From: Rickettsia typhi
GTDB lineage: Bacteria; Pseudomonadota; Gammaproteobacteria; Burkholderiales; Burkholderiaceae_C
Assembly (NCBI GenBank): GCA_943325485.2
Contig: CALPPP020000047.1
Location: 1 to 8,119 of the forward strand
Direction: 5' to 3'
Length of the DNA stretch: 8,119 bases
A model generated the notes under the pieces. The model was not told the DNA's origin, did no database searches, and saw only the letters and a list, made by a program, of their open reading frames with translations. This document shows, one piece after another, positions 6,451 to 8,119 of the stretch (its first letter is position 1; each line of letters opens with the position of its first letter). The translations under genes were made by a program, and so were the position numbers.

Positions 6451-7548
6451 ATGCCCCGCCCCCTCTATGCCCTTATCCACACCCAGGCTTTGCAGGCCAA
6501 CCTTGCGCGCTTAAGGTTGGCCACAGGCGACGCCCGCCTATGGGCCGTGGTGAAGGCCAATGCCTATGGCCATGGCGTGGCGCGTGTGTTTGAAGGTTTG
6601 CGCAGTGCCGATGGCTTCGCCGTGCTGGATTTGGCTGAGGCGCAAATTTTGCGCGACCTGGACTGGCGTGGCCCTGTTTTGTTGCTCGAAGGCGTGTTCG
6701 AGCAGCGCGACTTAGAGCTGTGTTCCCGTCTGGACCTGTGGCATGTGGTGCACACCGAGGCACAAATTGACATGCTGAGTCGCCACAAAACCCAAGTGCC
6801 GCATCGGGTGTTTTTGAAAATGAACAGTGGCATGAACCGCTTGGGCTTTGCGCCCGAACGCTTTCGATCAGCTTGGGTGCGCTTGAACGCCTTGCCGCAG
6901 GTGGATGAAATTACCTTGATGACCCATTTCGCCCATGCGGACGATGCGCAAGGTGTGGCTGAGCAGCTTGCCTGCTTTCATGCCTGTACCCATGACTTAC
7001 AAGGCGAGCGCAGCTTGGCCAACAGTGCCGCTGTTTTGCGCCACGGCACCAACGCAGCTGTGCTGGCCGATTGGGTGCGCCCTGGTATTGCGCTGTACGG
7101 CAGTGCGCCCGACCATCCCTTGCACAACGCAGCGCATTGGGGTTTGCTGCCGGCCATGAGTTTGCGCAGCCAAATCATCAGCGTGCAAGATTTAAAGGCT
7201 GGCGACGAGGTGGGTTATGGCGGCGTCTTCAAAGCGGCTCATGCCATGCGCATCGGGGTCGTTGCCTGCGGCTATGCCGATGGCTATCCGCGTCATGCGC
7301 CCAGTGGCACACCGGTCTTGGTCAGCGGTGTGCGTTGTGCAACGGTCGGACGCGTCAGCATGGACATGTTGTGCGTGGACCTCACGCCCGCGCCCCAAGC
7401 CCCGCTTGGCAGCGAAGTCACCCTGTGGGGCAAAGCCAGTACTGGCGAGGTGTTGTGCATCGACGAAGTCGCGGCCGCAGCCGGTACCGTGGGCTATGAG
7501 TTGATGTGCGCATTAGCGCCTCGTGTGCCTGTCTCTCAAGAAAATTAA
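6451..7548 (+). CDS. alr: Alanine racemase, PLP-dependent
   Basis: 365 aa, normal for Alr. It interconverts L- and D-alanine in the cytosol and supplies D-Ala for peptidoglycan. Visible features: the PLP-binding motif WAVVKANAYGHG with Schiff-base Lys35; KMNSGMNRLG with Lys123 (position of the carbamylated Lys in characterised Alr) and Arg130; the THFAHAD segment (158-164); NSAAVLR (191-197); RPGIALYG (210-217); the second catalytic base Tyr256 in EVGYGGVF; the GYADGYPR loop (274-281); and VGRVSMDML (299-307). The fold is an N-terminal TIM barrel and a C-terminal beta domain. The ATG at 6451 gives the MPRP N-terminus typical of Burkholderiales Alr. An upstream in-frame TTG at 6418 adds 11 residues without support. 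No Shine-Dalgarno is seen. The stop codon lies within a perfect inverted repeat, and the final residues (SQEN) abut it. alr rather than dadX is inferred because no dadA is present. Confidence 0.95.
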   Translation: MPRPLYALIHTQALQANLARLRLATGDARLWAVVKANAYGHGVARVFEGLRSADGFAVLDLAEAQILRDLDWRGPVLLLEGVFEQRDLELCSRLDLWHVVHTEAQIDMLSRHKTQVPHRVFLKMNSGMNRLGFAPERFRSAWVRLNALPQVDEITLMTHFAHADDAQGVAEQLACFHACTHDLQGERSLANSAAVLRHGTNAAVLADWVRPGIALYGSAPDHPLHNAAHWGLLPAMSLRSQIISVQDLKAGDEVGYGGVFKAAHAMRIGVVACGYADGYPRHAPSGTPVLVSGVRCATVGRVSMDMLCVDLTPAPQAPLGSEVTLWGKASTGEVLCIDEVAAAAGTVGYELMCALAPRVPVSQEN

Positions 7549-7570
7549 TTGGGGTCAGACCCCAATTAAT
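7544..7570. repeat. Perfect 27-bp inverted repeat overlapping the alr stop codon
   Basis: Arms ATTAATTGGGGTC and GACCCCAATTAAT (13 bp each) around a single central A at 7557. As RNA it would fold into a 12-bp stem with a CAG triloop. The TAA stop of alr (7546-7548) lies in the left arm. No T-run follows on either strand, so it is not a standard intrinsic terminator, though it could protect or attenuate the alr transcript. GGGGTCAGA-type palindromes recur in many proteobacterial genomes, some near IS200/RAYT-type transposases (from memory). No second copy was seen in this window. Confidence 0.85.
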
Positions 7571-7656
7571 GGGGGCGGGTAAACGATGCTTGGATGGTTG
7601 GCAGACTGGATTTACATTGGGTGTTCTCATTTGTTTCAGTTGTTCAACCCCCCCAT

Positions 7657-7660
7657 GGAG
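7657..7660 (+). promoter_or_regulatory. Ribosome binding site of the exported beta-propeller gene
   Basis: GGAG lies 9 nt before the ATG at 7670. It favours 7670 over two other in-frame ATGs: 7655, which overlaps this site and follows a run of seven C, and 7679, which would be 18 nt away. Confidence 0.6.
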
Positions 7661-7669
7661 AATTCAGGC

Positions 7670-8119
7670 ATGCTGTCAATGTTCAAACCCACACTCAAAG
7701 CGGTCGCACTGGCCACCATGGTTCTGACGGGCGCTGCTGCGTTCGCCCAAAACTATGGCAAACCTCAGGTGCTTGTCCCGCCTTCTTTGTTCAAAGGCCC
7801 CAATGGTTTGACTGTTGACAGCCAAGGCCGCTTACTGGTGGGCAGCGTGGTGGGCGCATCCATCACCCAAGTCGATATCAAGACCGGTAAAGGCACGACC
7901 TTGATCGCCTCTCCCGAAGGACAGGCCGACGACATCGCCATTGGTCCCAAAGGCGAAATGGCCTACACCTCGTTCTTGCAAGGCATCGTGCGCATCCGCG
8001 ACAACGACAGCGCCCCCATTCGTATACTGGCCAAAGACCTGCCCGGCATCAATTCCTTGGCCTTCGACCAAAAAACCGGCAAGCTCTACGCCAGCCAAGT
8101 GTTCTTGGGCGACGCTTTG
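7670..8119 (+). CDS. Exported SMP-30/NHL-like beta-propeller protein (partial, C-terminus beyond the window)
   Basis: An open frame of 150 codons running uninterrupted to the window end. The N-terminus is a classic Sec signal peptide: positive start (MLSMFKPTLK), hydrophobic core (AVALATMVLTGAAA) and a likely AFA/Q cleavage after residue 26. The product should be periplasmic. The mature part shows three successive beta-propeller-type repeats: NGLTVDSQGRLLVGS (46-59), DDIAIGPKGEMAYTS (87-101) and NSLAFDQKTGKLYAS (128-142). This pattern is typical of SMP-30/gluconolactonase/LRE or NHL-type propellers. The EGP metal-ligand Glu near the N-terminus of true SMP-30 lactonases is not seen (the sequence reads FKGPNG), so lactonase activity is not supported by what is visible. 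Start chosen by the GGAG at 7657. It is separated from alr by 121 bp, and its relation to alr is unknown. Confidence 0.8.
   Translation, partial: MLSMFKPTLKAVALATMVLTGAAAFAQNYGKPQVLVPPSLFKGPNGLTVDSQGRLLVGSVVGASITQVDIKTGKGTTLIASPEGQADDIAIGPKGEMAYTSFLQGIVRIRDNDSAPIRILAKDLPGINSLAFDQKTGKLYASQVFLGDAL

Noticed and set aside
7544..7570. Intrinsic terminator for alr
   Set aside because: The stem is strong but no T-run follows on either strand, so I list it as an inverted repeat and do not call it a terminator.
7598..7626. TTGGCA as a -35 or sigma-54 element for the propeller gene
   Set aside because: No acceptable -10 lies 16-18 bp downstream (GTGTTC), and the sigma-54 GC element is missing at the required spacing.
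7648..7657. Phase-variable C7 tract before an in-frame ATG at 7655
   Set aside because: Seven C is short for slippage. The better start at 7670 lies downstream of the tract, so length changes would not alter the reading frame.
7832..8098. Minus-strand frame of 88 codons near the right end
   Set aside because: It is antisense to the signal-peptide-bearing propeller frame, which has a Shine-Dalgarno and repeat motifs. The minus frame shows none of these.

Overview
The window looks like chromosomal DNA from a betaproteobacterium, most likely Burkholderiales and probably near Comamonadaceae. This rests on the divergent lplT/alr pair, the Burkholderiales-style alanine racemase N-terminus (MPRPLYALIH), the moderately GC-rich composition and the overall protein character. 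The assignment comes from recognising families, not from a search. Six complete genes and one truncated gene fill nearly all of the sequence.

Left part (9-6319): five genes run leftward on the minus strand with short gaps or overlaps. In transcription order they are lplT (lysophospholipid flippase of the MFS), an EamA/DMT-type transporter (4-bp gap), a Cys-type glutathione peroxidase (34-bp gap), and two paralogous membrane-bound hybrid sensor histidine kinases (68-bp gap before the first; the two overlap by 11 bp). The kinases share a six-helix membrane domain with a common H-x-G-G signature, a HisKA/HATPase core and a C-terminal receiver. No HPt protein or DNA-binding output regulator lies in the window, so their partners are unknown.

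Middle (6320-6450): the intergenic region between lplT and the rightward alr gene. It holds a near-perfect CRP/FNR-family palindrome (TGTGA-N6-TCACG). The palindrome's spacer reads TATAAC on the minus strand and could be the lplT -10 box. An extended -10-like element lies immediately before alr, which has no Shine-Dalgarno sequence and may be leaderless.

Right part (6451-8119): alr (PLP-dependent alanine racemase, D-Ala for peptidoglycan) ends inside a perfect 27-bp inverted repeat that supplies its stop codon. After a short intergenic stretch comes the start of an exported beta-propeller protein of SMP-30/NHL type. It has a signal peptide and a good Shine-Dalgarno sequence and is cut by the window end.

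No strong candidate for an undescribed multi-gene system was found. The points most worth checking are the tandem orphan hybrid kinases with their shared unnamed sensor domain, the CRP-like operator between lplT and alr, and the palindrome at the alr 3' end.
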